Below the pieces are notes generated by a model. The model was given only the letters and a program-made list of their open reading frames with translations. It ran no database searches and was not told the DNA's origin. 39,546 nt of DNA from Acanthaster planci (taxonomy: Eukaryota; Echinodermata; Asteroidea; Valvatida; Acanthasteridae), in the NCBI RefSeq assembly GCF_001949145.1, contig NW_019091423.1, forward strand, positions 729,193 through 768,738, read 5' to 3'. Position 1 is the stretch's first letter; each line of letters begins with the position of its first letter. Both the position numbers and the translations under genes were made by a program. This document shows, one piece after another, positions 1 to 11,531 of the stretch.

Positions 1-1320
1 CGATCTTTGTAAACATTATTTATGTGCATCTTATTTTGAAAAACAATCATTGCCTCTCAAATACAAAGTCTCTTTCTGAAAGGAACAATGATATTCAAAC
101 TTATAAGGTCACCGTTACCCATCAAACAAGCTTCACCTCAGTAACTGAGTGAACTTACCATGACCTTTCAACTGTTTTGTAATAGGAAGTCCACCTTTGG
201 AACCAAATTCGATCAATTTAACCACTAATCTAAATTTCAACTTGTAAAAGGTATTGTGACGGTCATGCCGACACAACCCCCAGGTCGTCCTCGGCCAACG
301 TCAGCGAGCGGTCTAGTCTGAGGCAGCCAAGGAAGTAGGCCCATTTTGGGGCAGTCTACCGCCAGGTGCAGCAGGAGAGCAGTACAGGCACTGGGGTAGA
401 GGACAGGGTGGGACACATGGGCATAACAGACCCAAACCGACATGTCTGCCTAAGGTGACTCTGGTTTAATAATTGCTCACACCTCTCAAGGCCCTACTAA
501 TGATACGACCTTCATAGGCCCTGGCAATCTCCTAGTCAGATCTTGGCCCTATACATGTGTAAGCTACAGGCACAACTTGTTTTACATCCACCGAATTCCC
601 CCATAAGAATACTGCCAGGTGGATGGAGTTCCCCTTATAAACTCGTCCCCAGATGATTTATATTAAGTCTAAAGATCCCCCGGTAAGTTGCTTACTTACG
701 GGTATAGCGTAGTAGTTCTCCCCGGTGGGAGCAGTAAAGAAAACCATGTGGCAACTCAACTGACCAGGACGGTGCTGGAACTACTATGGCACATGGGACT
801 GACTGCGAAGGTACTGACACGCTTGGCACACGATCGCACTTATATATCTCGCAGGCCGCCAGCCTGGCGCTACCGGCCACAGTGCACGGCAGGCCCCACC
901 AATGTCAGGGAATAAGCCCTGGGCCTAACTATGATGGCTCAGAATAAACATGCAAACTGCTACTGTGCCACAGTATCATAAAAACCCTACTTACATGTAT
1001 CAATACACTTAATGTTACTCGTATTTAAGAGGACATTACTGTAATGGTCAAAGATGCTAACAACACTTTGAAAGTTAATGACGGTTACTTTGGGACATTG
1101 TAATTTCACAGTCTGATCAGATCCCGAATTCATGAATTCCAGGTTTTATTCATTTTTCCTATGTGTGAAATGTATTTCTGTTAAATGTATTCCCTTTTCA
1201 GGGGATATACCCAGTACATATTTCAGCTTCTTGTTTCACCTCCTTTTCCTTTTCATTTCTTTTCTTTCGCATGTATTTCACTTGCACTGAAACAAACCCA
1301 AATCTCAACTTGAATCTTAC
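1..1320. other. Inferred intron, no exon seen
   Basis: This stretch lies downstream, on the minus strand, of the donor site at 1320-1319 of the partial gene below. It would therefore be intron of that gene, with the next exon beyond the left edge. Short open frames on both strands lack recognisable domains and matching splice sites. Two small perfect palindromes are present at 1112-1121 and 1126-1139 (EcoRI-type GAATTC repeated around CATG). Confidence 0.45.
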
Positions 1321-1396
1321 CTGTGACATGTGGTACAAGAAATAACATCAGAAGACTAAACTGTAAAACTGCCATCATTGTTGGGAGAAAATGTAT
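1321..1396 (-). CDS. First coding exon (signal peptide) of a partial membrane/secreted protein gene
   Basis: On the minus strand a good acceptor (TTTGTTCACAG) ends at 1397, a short 5' untranslated stretch follows, and ATGATG begins at 1378. The reading frame gives MMAVLQFSLLMLFLVPHVT and then a split Gly codon before a consensus donor GTAAGA at 1320. This is a typical signal peptide: short N-region, Leu/Phe-rich core, small residues near the end. The exon matches the signal-peptide exon at 14846-14912: both carry MMAV, a Leu-rich core and a final Thr-Gly, and both end in phase 1. That points to a tandem paralogue of the downstream membrane protein. No further exon was found between here and position 1, so the rest should lie outside the window. 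Function beyond secretion or membrane insertion cannot be read from this exon. Confidence 0.6.
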
Positions 1397-1707
1397 CTGT
1401 GAACAAAGTAAAGAAATCATGTATGATCTGTGATGATAAATGACATTATTTCAGTAAAATCTTACAATTTCATTCATCTTATCAATTTCATGCATGATGT
1501 ATGTATTACAAACATCTCATAAATTGCAATTAATTAACAGATGCTGAAAAAATTTGCATAAAGTCAATCCTGTGTTTCACACAATAACAAATAGCCTTTA
1601 ACTTTGGAAGTTGGAGCTTCCAATGATAGCATATCTTTGTTACTACATGTACTGAATGAGAGCTACATGTACAACTTAATCTTTGCATATCATATATGCT
1701 TATATAT

Positions 1708-1901
1708 GCACAAAATTTGCTTAGAGCATGAAAAAACCTTGCTTGATAAATCAGGTTACCAGCCCAAACTCCATGTGATGTATATTGTATTGGAATGATA
1801 TTCACCTGTGTTTTTGGTTAGCATGACAATGACTTAGATTTTGAGCTGGTAACCTTTGCTTTTTACACAAGCCTTTTTTTGGCACTTAAGCAAATTTGTG
1901 C
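1708..1901. repeat. Foldback (inverted) repeat, MITE-like
   Basis: The segments at about 1708-1769 and 1839-1901 are imperfect reverse complements. Shared landmarks are GCACAAA(A)TTTGCTTA at the outer ends and GGTTACCAGC at the inner ends. About 70 bases separate the arms. Compact foldback repeats of this form are common non-autonomous DNA transposon remnants in invertebrate introns and intergenic DNA. No coding potential is seen inside. Confidence 0.65.
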
Positions 1902-4900
1902 TTAGGCAGCTCTATGAAAATGGCCTCTGCAGGATGATAGGAACTTTACCAGTGGGCTGCAAACCAGTCACACAGCCTCACTGGAGAGAAGCATGCGGCA
2001 TTAGAAATTACATTTGGAATTTGTTTGCATCACAAATGCCTCCAAACAAAGAGCATCAAATTTTCTGGACCTTAAACATGGAATACTATACTGCTGTCTC
2101 TCAAAAAAGGAAGTGTTTAACTACTTGTAAATGTAAACTGAAGTCGAACATTCTGCAAGTTATCCCTTCTATTTTGTATGAGTCCGGTTAAACTCATCTC
2201 CCATCAATATTCCATCCTTATTTCCCTACCTTGGATATACTCCATTTATGTATTCATAATTTGTACATACATGTACCGTATAATTATGTCTTGTGGTAGT
2301 TTACTAGTTTCCATATCTCTTAATTAACTTCTTTTTGGTTTTGTATTTCATTGTTTTGTAATATTTGATTGCATGCCTTACACAAGCTTTTGCTGGTTTG
2401 CTGCCTCCTTTTGACTTAATTGTCTTCTTTGTATTCTTTATATGTTGTATGATGTAACCTGCTATGAAGAGGAAATAAATTTTATTTACCAATGAAAATG
2501 TTATTTTTTTATCGAAGGGTGCTCACTTTAACGGTTTGACTGGAATGGGCAGTATTTGTGTGGAATTGTTGAGGCTACTGATTTTGTCTTGGTCCTGAAT
2601 ACTTGTCTATGACAAAGGAACTTACATTTCTTGTGCTGTTATACTGTTTTCAGGAAAAATTATCTTCACCTAATGTAAAGACAAATTAGTCAGGATTTGG
2701 AGGTTGTTAGAGACCTGGACAAAAGTTTGTTGATTATCAGATTTACCCGGAGATTCCTGGAACCAACTAGTTGAAAAATTCACGTTTTTCGATTCTACAA
2801 GGAAAAAAATAGTTGAATACATGTTTTAACCATTCAGCAATATCAACAATGCCTTGAAGACGGTAACACCCAAATAAATATGTCTCAAACAGATATGATT
2901 GAGGTAAAAGTGGCTGGAAATAATTCCAATGCAGGTGTGGGCACCCTGTTAAGTTCAGAGTCTCTAAATTGTAGTGAAGTGAATGGTATGGTGGCTTAAG
3001 GTAGCTCCCTACAAGAACAATTATTACATACAACAATGAAGGTTAATGTACAGTGAACACCTTTCCTTTTGGTCCCAAGGATGAACTTCCTCTTATGTGG
3101 AGCTTCCAGCTATTACCACTGGTAAATTGTTGATTTAGTACTGTACGCTGCTGTGCACATATCCTCGTCTTGCCTCAAGTCGTTGTTAACAGAAGCCAGG
3201 CAATTGGGTCATATGAATAACAAGCCAATGCTATGAGGTTCAAGCAAACAGCAAAAGCATTATGAATATGGAAATGCTTGAACTTCAATAAAATTTTTCT
3301 GTTACGTACTGCACGGCATTGACTAGAAGCAATGGTGGCACATGCAAAATGTTTGTGGTTTGCTGCACAGGTGCAGCCGAAATGTGCTTTCACTGTGTGT
3401 ACATGTACATGTATGTGTACTACAGACACACATGCAGTTGACTGGAGTTATCACGGTGCTGTTGAAAATAATGCATTTGGTGAAGACTTGTCAGGCTTGT
3501 TAAGCTGATTCATGTGTTACTGACAAAGTCACAGTTATTTAAAATAAAAACTGAAAATGGACACTTAAGTAGATAGCAGTTGAGTACCAGCGTGCCAGTG
3601 GGACTTAACTGTATAGAATGATAAATTGTAATATGAGCAAAAATTAATAAATTAAGAAGAATAAGTAAATGGCTTGAAAGGGATAAAATGGGAGTAGAAA
3701 CAAAAGACTTCTAATTAGTCACTGTAAGACTTCTTTGATTATGTAACATTCATTCGTTATAGCATTATTATCAGGCGTAAGTTTATTTTCTGAAAAGGAA
3801 AGTTCATCAAAACAAAGTTGGACTGCATCATGATTAATATGATACTCAATGATGATATTTCAGTAGCCATAGCCAATGAAGCAGTAAGAGTAGTCTAAGA
3901 TCAACTCTGCGTGAAAGTGGGAAATTCCTAAGGGGTGGTTATGTCAGGAGATAATGCCACATAACAGATGCGTAATGGTGACATTTCAAAGAATAAGAGG
4001 GGTTACATGGTGGAACGTTTTCCAAAGTGGGGGGCTATTTGTGAGCAGATCATCAGGCATCAGCCAGTAATAGACTGACTTAGAGTAGGGTGTGATGTCC
4101 CCCCCAATTGAAAAGGTGGGTGTCCCCACCTCCCCCCTCCACTACCAGTGGTGCTGTCTGTTTAGTATAAGTGTCCAATGACGTCATGAACCTGGGGCTC
4201 CTGACACAGAAACTCTTGCATGTCCTTGAAACAACCGTACTGGCGCATAGGAACTGGGGAAGGCCTGTAGGTTTTACTTTTGTTTGGAAGTTGGAATTGT
4301 AAAATGTAACCACACCTTTTGGGTCTTCACAACATCTACAGTATGATGAGACTTGAGGCTATGCATGGTGGAAGTACTAACTATGGACAAGTTTGCGGTG
4401 ACCATGTGGATATATTTGTCTTTTTTGAGTGTGTGTGGTTCTGAGAAGAACCGTGGTACAGTATGAACTATGATTCCAACACGTGTGGTCCCCATATCGT
4501 GTGAGTTATGGGAGAGGCGGGTAACTCTTCCATTGGGTTCGTCAAATCTATCTCAAATATTATATACTGATACAAAAGGCAATAAAGCACATTAAAGTTA
4601 TTCCTAGCATTGCTACATACTCTCAAGTGACCCATGGGAAATAAATCAAGTTCGGATGTGGTGGGCCACTTTACTGATCAGCCCCTCGACCCCCCCCCAT
4701 AACGTTTTGGGTTGAACGGAAGATAACTTGTATGTTGCAACATTTTGTTGAGAGTACAACAGCCAAATTTGAAGAGAAAAGCAATGAACTAGCACAAAAA
4801 CTAAACCATACATGTAGGAAAGAGTTCCATATATGTAGGCCTATACACGGACATCACTTAATTAGCACCAGTGCATAAACCCATGACACCTTGTGATATG

Positions 4901-7900
4901 AGCACAAAAAAACAAACTCTACGGTATTTTCCCCTCAAAATTTTACACTGAAGGATAAGTGTTATTTACTTGTTGGGTGATGTAAGACTTTTGGGAAACT
5001 TAAACGATGTGTCCGGATATCTAATGCATGGAGTTTCCTACCTCCAGTCTTACCTTGCAGAAAAATGAAATTCCTGTAAGCATGATCATAAGAATGCATG
5101 TCAGACAGAATGCACTGATGCTTGCGGTTGGGGTGAAAAATAAGCCTAGCTAGTGCACTGCGTATAAAATAGCTAGGCCTCTTTTCTTAGTCGTCATCCT
5201 ATGGTCAAGTAGTAAATAGTAATGAAAACTGGCTTCTGTGGGCGAGATGAGGGATTCACCATTTGTATATCTAATGTCGTCATGCGAATATATTGGGATT
5301 CTGTGAATCCCCAAGACCAGCTGATCTTTTGACATCACGGGAAAAACCGCGCACTCCTTTATCAAAGGCAGTCAAACATATGACGTAATGCGGATAAGCG
5401 GTGGTTAATTGTGCACGAGCGGGGAATCCCCAGACGCCAGCCAGGGTACTGCACTGATGAGTGGCCCGAACCCCAACCGTCTCGCTAGCATGTATAAATA
5501 GTTCGAAGGCAGGACAAAAATTTTGCTTTTTAGAACAATTGATTTTATAAAAAACACCCCCCTCCGAAATAGAAAATGATCGTTATGTTTTCCTAAAACG
5601 TGTTTGTGCTTTCAGTTCCGGAAAACAGTCAGTGGTGTTTGGGGGGATTGTATATTTCAACGTTTGTAGATGACTATGACATCATAGGGTTGATGTGAAA
5701 AGATAACAGGGTTTCGACTTTTTAGGGAAATTAGAGGGGAAAGTGGGAAGTTGTGGGTGTTTTAACACATGACACATGGTGGAGTCAAATTTGCATGGCT
5801 GGTTTATCAGTAAGAAAGTAACATTTTCTTACAGTTTATTTAATTTTGAAATTTCAAAAATGGGGTAATTAAAGTGCAATAACAACAGTGTTGTCTTTGG
5901 TTTTATAGGGAATGACCTGATTTACTAGATAAAAATGACAAAAATTGGGAAGTTCCCATACGCCTGGTAATTGCAATCCTTAGGAGAACTTCCCCTCTTC
6001 GGTGGGCGCGGCCGGCATTGCACTGATAACATCCTTGCAATTTTTTTGATGCAATGACCGTTAGGTCTGAACTCACTAAAGCTACGTCATAAAATTATTC
6101 TCTTGAAAGAGTAAATATTATATTCAAGATACTGCCGTGGATCCAGGGGTTGGTGTCAACACCCCCCCACCTCAAAAGGGGGGGGGGTGGAGTTAAAAAA
6201 TGGAGAAAATGGAAAAAAAAAACAATGTATGGCATGTATAGTGTTTCATATTTCTGCTTGTCCACAAATTAAAAATGAGACTTAAACAAGATCTCTGGCC
6301 TGACCCCCCTTGGAAACTTTCTGCATCCGTCCCTGAAATACACTCCAAATTGCTGAAACATTTCCTTCTTGAACTGATGAGTGTGCCAGTGTGGCGTTAT
6401 ATGATATTTGATTATCCTGTGGTATTATACCGGTAGGTAACTTAATACGCATCAAGCCTGGCATATTGGCCACAGACACAGATACATGATATTCAGAAAC
6501 TGTTGCATTCATTTTCTTTCAGTACAGTCTATGCTGTTCCACACGATTTACAAGTACTGACATCACATTATGTCGATGGGTTCGGAAAAAGCAAATTTCG
6601 CAGTCTAATTTTCCTTCAAGTAGGCCTATAAAACATTGCTAATTGTCGTTGTGTTATCCTCTCCCAAAGCACTGATGCAACCTTGCCTTTTGTCCGGTAA
6701 TCCCCAAATTGACACATATCTGCCCCGGAATCATGTCCAGCTGTGGCTATAATTCTGGACAAATCTTGTTGGGTCTCCCACCCCCAGACCCCCTTTCAAT
6801 GTTGGGTCTATGCATGCGGTCTGTCCCCGGCTTGACTTGACAACATTGACCGGGTTAGTTGGGGAGGGGGCTAGAGAGCATATGGCTATTGCCAAATGTC
6901 CCGACAATTTTGTCCAAGATTGCAGCAGCAATTTGTGAAAAAATATGCAAATGAAATGATGAAGCTGTCCCTGCTGACACTTATACTTGTAAGAATACAC
7001 ACTGGAGCATTTTATTTTCATTCATCATTTGCTGGGTAAAATACTTTAAATTTATATTCAAAACGTTTAGAAAAATATAAAAGACCATTCAGCATATATA
7101 CATCACTACATCTTGCACAATGAGGAATGAAATTGTTAAGAATGAACATCAATCAGACAATCAGACAGACATTCAAACAGCACAATTTATACTGTACAAG
7201 TAGATTTATACGCGAAGAGATAAAAGAGACAACACAAAAACATAAATGGAGCCCCTGGAAACTAAAGCAAAAAGCAAACTAAATTATTGTTTGGTTGTTC
7301 TCCATGTTTCTATAGTTAACAAATTAACAAACTAGAACAAAAACAAGCAAACAAATAAGAAACAACACACATACAATCATACACTTAAAACGACCAGTTA
7401 AAACTATTATGGACAAAAAGTGACAACCATTTTGTATAACATCAACAATTCAATACATAGTATACAAAGCTATACTGAATACCACTTGAAAAAAATACAT
7501 TGGAATTGGTTAGTGGTTAAACTCATTGCCTTCCTGAGTATTTCTTTGACAAGCCTTTATTTGACAATATTAAAAGTACTATCAACTGGTTTAATACAGT
7601 AAGCTAAAAGAGAACAAATCATAAAAATTTTGCAAAGCTTTGTTGTGATCGATTGTACTTATATCTGGAAAAGGGAAAAGGGCCTGGAAGCTCTTATACA
7701 AATTCTATTCAACTTTCAACTTGATTGCAAGGCAACTCCAAGCTAAAATGGAAAAATGTAACACTGCTACAAACAAAAATGAGTTTTTCAAAAAGTGCAA
7801 TTAGAACTAAATGGTATTGGTACTTCTGATTATTTCTACTTTCATTTTTTTGAAACTGATCAAAATAGAGCTCTATTAAGATGTGCAATGTGTGTGTTGC

Positions 7901-8700
7901 CTCCCCCTAGGGGGGAATATTGCCGTACTTAAAGGAATTGGAAGCAAAAACACTTCCAGCTAACCGGTTTTCCAGCATTTCCCTTTAAAACAAAATTCTT
8001 AGGTTAATACTTTGGTGTTTAAAGGAGACACAAAACTATCATAACAGACCAGATAAATTGTGACTTTGTTACAATTATTCTTGACTCTGCAAAGGGCAAA
8101 AAAGATCCCTGATCCCTGTGTCTGCAAGTAGACTTACATGGAAGACTTCGGCTGTTTTATACATGAAATGCAATGTGACGATTTATCATGATTAGGGCAG
8201 TATAGGATGCTTGTGCAATAGTTACAGTTTCAAAACATTGCGCCGGTTGAATTGGTTGCTTTTATAACTACCCTAAAAAACACCTAGCATCTAGTCATAT
8301 TTGTTGTATGGTTTGTTTGGGCCCATAATGGTGTAATCCACGCCTGTGGTGTGTTTTAGGTGCTGACAATGGATTCTTAAGGGTTGGTGTTTGGTAACAG
8401 GGCAAGTGCCTTGGGAAGTTAAAATGACTTTTTAAAACATGAATTCGTTATGAAATTAATTTAACTTCAACACCAAATTACCTTGAAAATAAAGTGACCA
8501 AGAATATCAAGTAACAATGCTTCATAAAAATGAATCTCTGAGTTAACATCTAAGACATTCAGTTACCATGTGGAGTTCATATTAACATTGTCAATGTGAT
8601 TTACAGTTATATGTCATTTTACATGCAAAGCAAAGTATTTACTTGGTCTTGTTTACTTTAAGGCTGTTTTTGTCGACTGTATTTTGCTTCCTTTGTACAT
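1902..8700. other. Long non-coding stretch, no gene supported
   Basis: No open frame here has domains, codon bias or paired splice signals that I can support. Features seen are low-complexity C/G runs near 4100-4140, 4690 and 6165-6190, an (ACATGT)-type run near 3397-3420, and A-rich DNA at 7150-7400. It is probably intergenic between the two minus-strand membrane-protein genes, possibly including a very long 3' untranslated region or 5' untranslated exons of the partial gene. Confidence 0.45.
4817..4835 (-). repeat. Partial copy of the 30440-30600 foldback arm
   Basis: GGAAAGAGTTCCATATATG at this site matches 18 of 19 bases of the left arm of the foldback repeat at 30440-30466. It is a fragment only, and no opposing arm was found nearby. 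Confidence 0.4.
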
Positions 8701-8862
8701 TAGGGTGTGGTGAATTTCAAAAAAATCTGAATTTTAAGTTCTGCATAGGCTAGAATGATGTTCTGGCAATATTTAAGACCTACCATATTGAAAAAAAGAA
8801 ATTCAAAAGACTTTGCCCAACATGGTTGGAATTTCTCCCCAAAAGTGCTGAGTCATGGTGAA
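8701..8862 (+). repeat. Left terminal inverted repeat of the 1.5 kb element
   Basis: Reverse complement of 10041-10210 over nearly its whole length, with a few small indels and substitutions. The outer end reads TAGGGTGTGGTGAATTT. Confidence 0.7.
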
Positions 8863-10040
8863 TTGCACTTGATTGCATTCTGGTCACATTGTACACTTTC
8901 CTCATTTGTTGGTATGTAAGCCATCTTATCTGTCATTTACTAATTGAGGTATCAAATTTGCATAGATATAGGTCCCCGGGCTTAATTTCCAAAGAGCTGG
9001 GTTAAACACAGATGTGCCATTTTGGGAAGTTTTCTACATGTCGAGTCCATGTGTTCCGTTTAGAAGTATATGGACATGTACTGCCAGTCCTTCGCATAAA
9101 CAATCCCAAAGAATCCTGCTAAGGTTGAATCAGATGTTTTGTGGTCAGTAGCCTGGGCATATGGCCTTTAGTATTACATTTAAGACTGCACAAGAGTATA
9201 TCGGTACATGCAATCTACACATGTGCTCTTCAGAAACTAAAGAGATTGCAAAGTAATTATTACTGGTTGTACTCATCATGATGGTTCCTTTTGAAGAGAA
9301 CCAGATCTGCTACAAAGTCTCTTGCTTTTCATAGACTAGAGTACTGAGTTTAAAATAAACAAAACTGAGCTCTGGTGAATTGAAATGTTCCCGACAGATA
9401 AACTTTTTGATGAGTGAGATTTTTCCCCCAAGTGGCGACTGAAGGGATCGTGATTGGGCAGTGTGCTTCAATAAAAACATCCAATGCTGATGCAGTTGCA
9501 AAGAACATTAGGAATTGGTACAAATATAGAGTAAACTTCAGCCATATATCTGATGCTGTCAGGTCAAAAATTATGAGATTCAAGGAGTATGAGCCCAATC
9601 CTTAAAAATTTCTGGATATCTGCAGCATGGTGGACATCACTGACAGCATGTTACCAAGACAATCTACAAGTTTCTACTTTCAAATAACTTTATACAGAAC
9701 AAAATAATGGCTAGAGATGGCCTTAAGATCAATGTTGGATGGCCGGCAGGTGCTCTCTATCACCTTGAGATGTTCCTAAAGGAGACCACTGCAAACATAT
9801 ACATGTAACACAGCACAGAACTACCTATACGATTGGTCATACTACATGATCACAGTCATTCAGTGAACAATTATTAGGAGGAAAACATTAAAGGAACAGC
9901 TTTGAGCTTTGCACACAGAAAAGTGGGAGGTTTTAGAGCTTCCTTTGTACAAAAAAAAAGAAAAACCAGAGAAAACTGCACAGTCAAAAAAAAGAAAGAA
10001 ACCAGAGCTGAAAAACCTTTTGAAAAAAACCAAAAGCTGG

Positions 10041-10210
10041 TTCACCATTACTCAGTACTTTTGGGGAGAAGTTTCAATCCATTTTTAGGTTGGGCACAGT
10101 TTTTTTGAAATTTGTTTTTCAATATGGTAGGTCTTAAAACATCGCCAGAACATCATTCTAGCCTTTTCAGAACTTAAAATTCAAACTTTTTTTAAATTCA
10201 CTACACCCTA
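10041..10210 (-). repeat. Right terminal inverted repeat of the 1.5 kb element
   Basis: Pairs with 8701-8862. The outer end on the minus strand reads TAGGGTGTAGTGAATTT. Confidence 0.7.
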
Positions 10211-11413
10211 TTGTACATGGTACTTTAAAAGTTATTTATTATAAATTCTATTTATCACATGAGTTATTTACATTCTTAATCTTGCAAGCAAATGGAAAAG
10301 TCTCAAGGAAAGACTTTTGCAGAATTACAGTGGTATTGTTATCTAGACTGTTAAAGAACTTATTAAGTACAACTTACAACTTTTAAAGGAAGAAAGAATT
10401 GAAAATTCTCTACCGAATTTACATCAAAAAGTGAATGAAAGAGAATATTTTATATCACTTCTTCCCGAAATGTAAAAACAATCAAAATATACATTGTCAC
10501 ATGTGGCTTTTCTTTTTATAAGGTAATGATTCCCTTTACCTGCATAAAACACAAAATGAAAGACATTACAGTTATTTGAAAACATAGATAAACAGATATC
10601 CCCAAAGGTTGTTTCCTACCATTAATCTCTTAAGAACAGGTGAAAAGACAAACTGTTGCTGGCAATGTCAGGAAAGCTCATGGGTTATAAAGGATTTGCA
10701 GAGACCCCTGATATAGCGAAACAGAAAGTACACTTGTCGTTGCACATATATGCAATTCAGTGTAAACCTGAACGGGGCTGCCACAGAGCGTCCAACCTTT
10801 ACAAAGTCATTCTTTAGTCATTCTTTGTACTAAGAAAGCAGAAAATAACGAAGTCAATCACAATATCAATATTTTCCTCACGTTGATATCTTCCCTTAGA
10901 TTTTTATTCATGGTATTTTACAGTTTGGGCATGATAATCCTTAAATCTTTCTGGCTTTCACAACACTGCATCTGAGTGCTATGGTTTAGTTTAATTTGCT
11001 GCGCAGGATTACAGCACAAGCTTCATCCATCTTCTCATCTTTCCAGCTATTGGAAAAGGGTCACTCGCCAATTAATTATACATTTTGGACATTCTCTGCT
11101 GAAACCTTTTAGCTGGCAACTCTCAAATTACGAGTGTGACCATGGTGAAAAGCGATAACAAAAATGTCATAGCATGGCTACATGAGTACCTGAGTTGACA
11201 TTGTACTCAGACCTGCATGGAAGGGATTTGCTGTAGATGTTGCAGCATTCTGAACTTTTTAAATGGGGTGATAGATATCACTATCAAAAACCAACCCCTA
11301 GTTCTGGCAGACATCAATACTCGCCAACCCAAGCATGCCTTGTGAAAAGCTTCTTCCAGGGAGCTTGATTGCGCTAGTGTTTCCCATCGATGTTTTCAGT
11401 TTCAAGGCAGTCT
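10211..11413 (-). other. Presumed 3' flank/3' UTR of the membrane-protein gene
   Basis: This stretch follows the stop codon of the minus-strand gene. A minus-strand AATAAA occurs at 10908-10903 and another near 10238, either of which could serve as a polyadenylation signal. No coding exon is supported here. Confidence 0.35.
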
Positions 11414-11531
11414 CTAGCTAACTCCCTGTGCTCCCTCATGATGCGAAATCAGAACACTGGCCACGGGTGGAACCATTTGTACTTGGGTCTCTGGATCCTT
11501 GTCATTATTTTTAGGAACATTTCCACAACAT
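11414..11531 (-). CDS. Membrane-protein gene, coding exon 6 (cytoplasmic tail)
   Basis: Joining AG from the previous exon to the A at 11531 gives Arg-Cys-Cys-Gly and then an open frame of 38 residues to TAG at 11416-11414. The tail is hydrophilic at first (KNNDKDPETQ) and ends SHHEGAQGVS. The acceptor has two candidate AGs four bases apart (TAGTGAG); only the second keeps frame. The two cysteines directly after the stop-transfer residues fit a palmitoylated juxtamembrane tail. No tyrosine-based signalling motif is seen. Confidence 0.55.

Larger units (their letters stand above)
8701..10210. mobile_element. Element with about 165-base terminal inverted repeats
   Basis: The two ends are long reverse complements: left arm 8701-8862, right arm 10041-10210. 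Matching blocks run continuously from TAGGGTGTGGTGAATTT at the outer end, through GGCTAGAATGATGTTCTGGC and AAGACCTACCATATTGAAAAA, to CTTCTCCCCAAAAG-like sequence at the inner end, with small gaps. The palindromic word TGTACA sits just outside both ends (8694-8699 and 10212-10217). A TA duplication is possible, since both arms end in TA, but neither target duplication is proven. The interior of about 1.2 kb has open frames of at most about 80 codons and no transposase motif that I recognise. This looks like a non-autonomous DNA transposon or a foldback element. It lies downstream of the minus-strand membrane-protein gene. Confidence 0.7.

Noticed and set aside
1856-2191. 111-codon plus-strand frame
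   Set aside because: It starts inside the right arm of the foldback repeat at 1708-1901, shows no domain, and has no paired splice or promoter signals.
2767-3036. 89-codon minus-strand frame with a leucine-rich-repeat-like phrase (LETLNLTGCPHL)
   Set aside because: Only one repeat-like phrase is present, the remainder does not continue the pattern, and flanking splice sites are not convincing.
5100-5490. Possible inverted repeat around GGTTGGGGT/ACCCCAACC
   Set aside because: Only about nine bases pair and the flanks do not.
6282-6512. 76-codon minus-strand frame with three N-glycosylation sequons, looked at as an ectodomain exon
   Set aside because: No cysteine pair, no acceptor in the phase-1 frame of the membrane-protein family, and part overlaps low-complexity repeat-like DNA.
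9310-9605. Frames of 63-82 codons on both strands inside the 1.5 kb element, considered as transposase remnants
   Set aside because: No catalytic acidic triad, helix-turn-helix or zinc motif is visible, and frames on opposite strands overlap each other.
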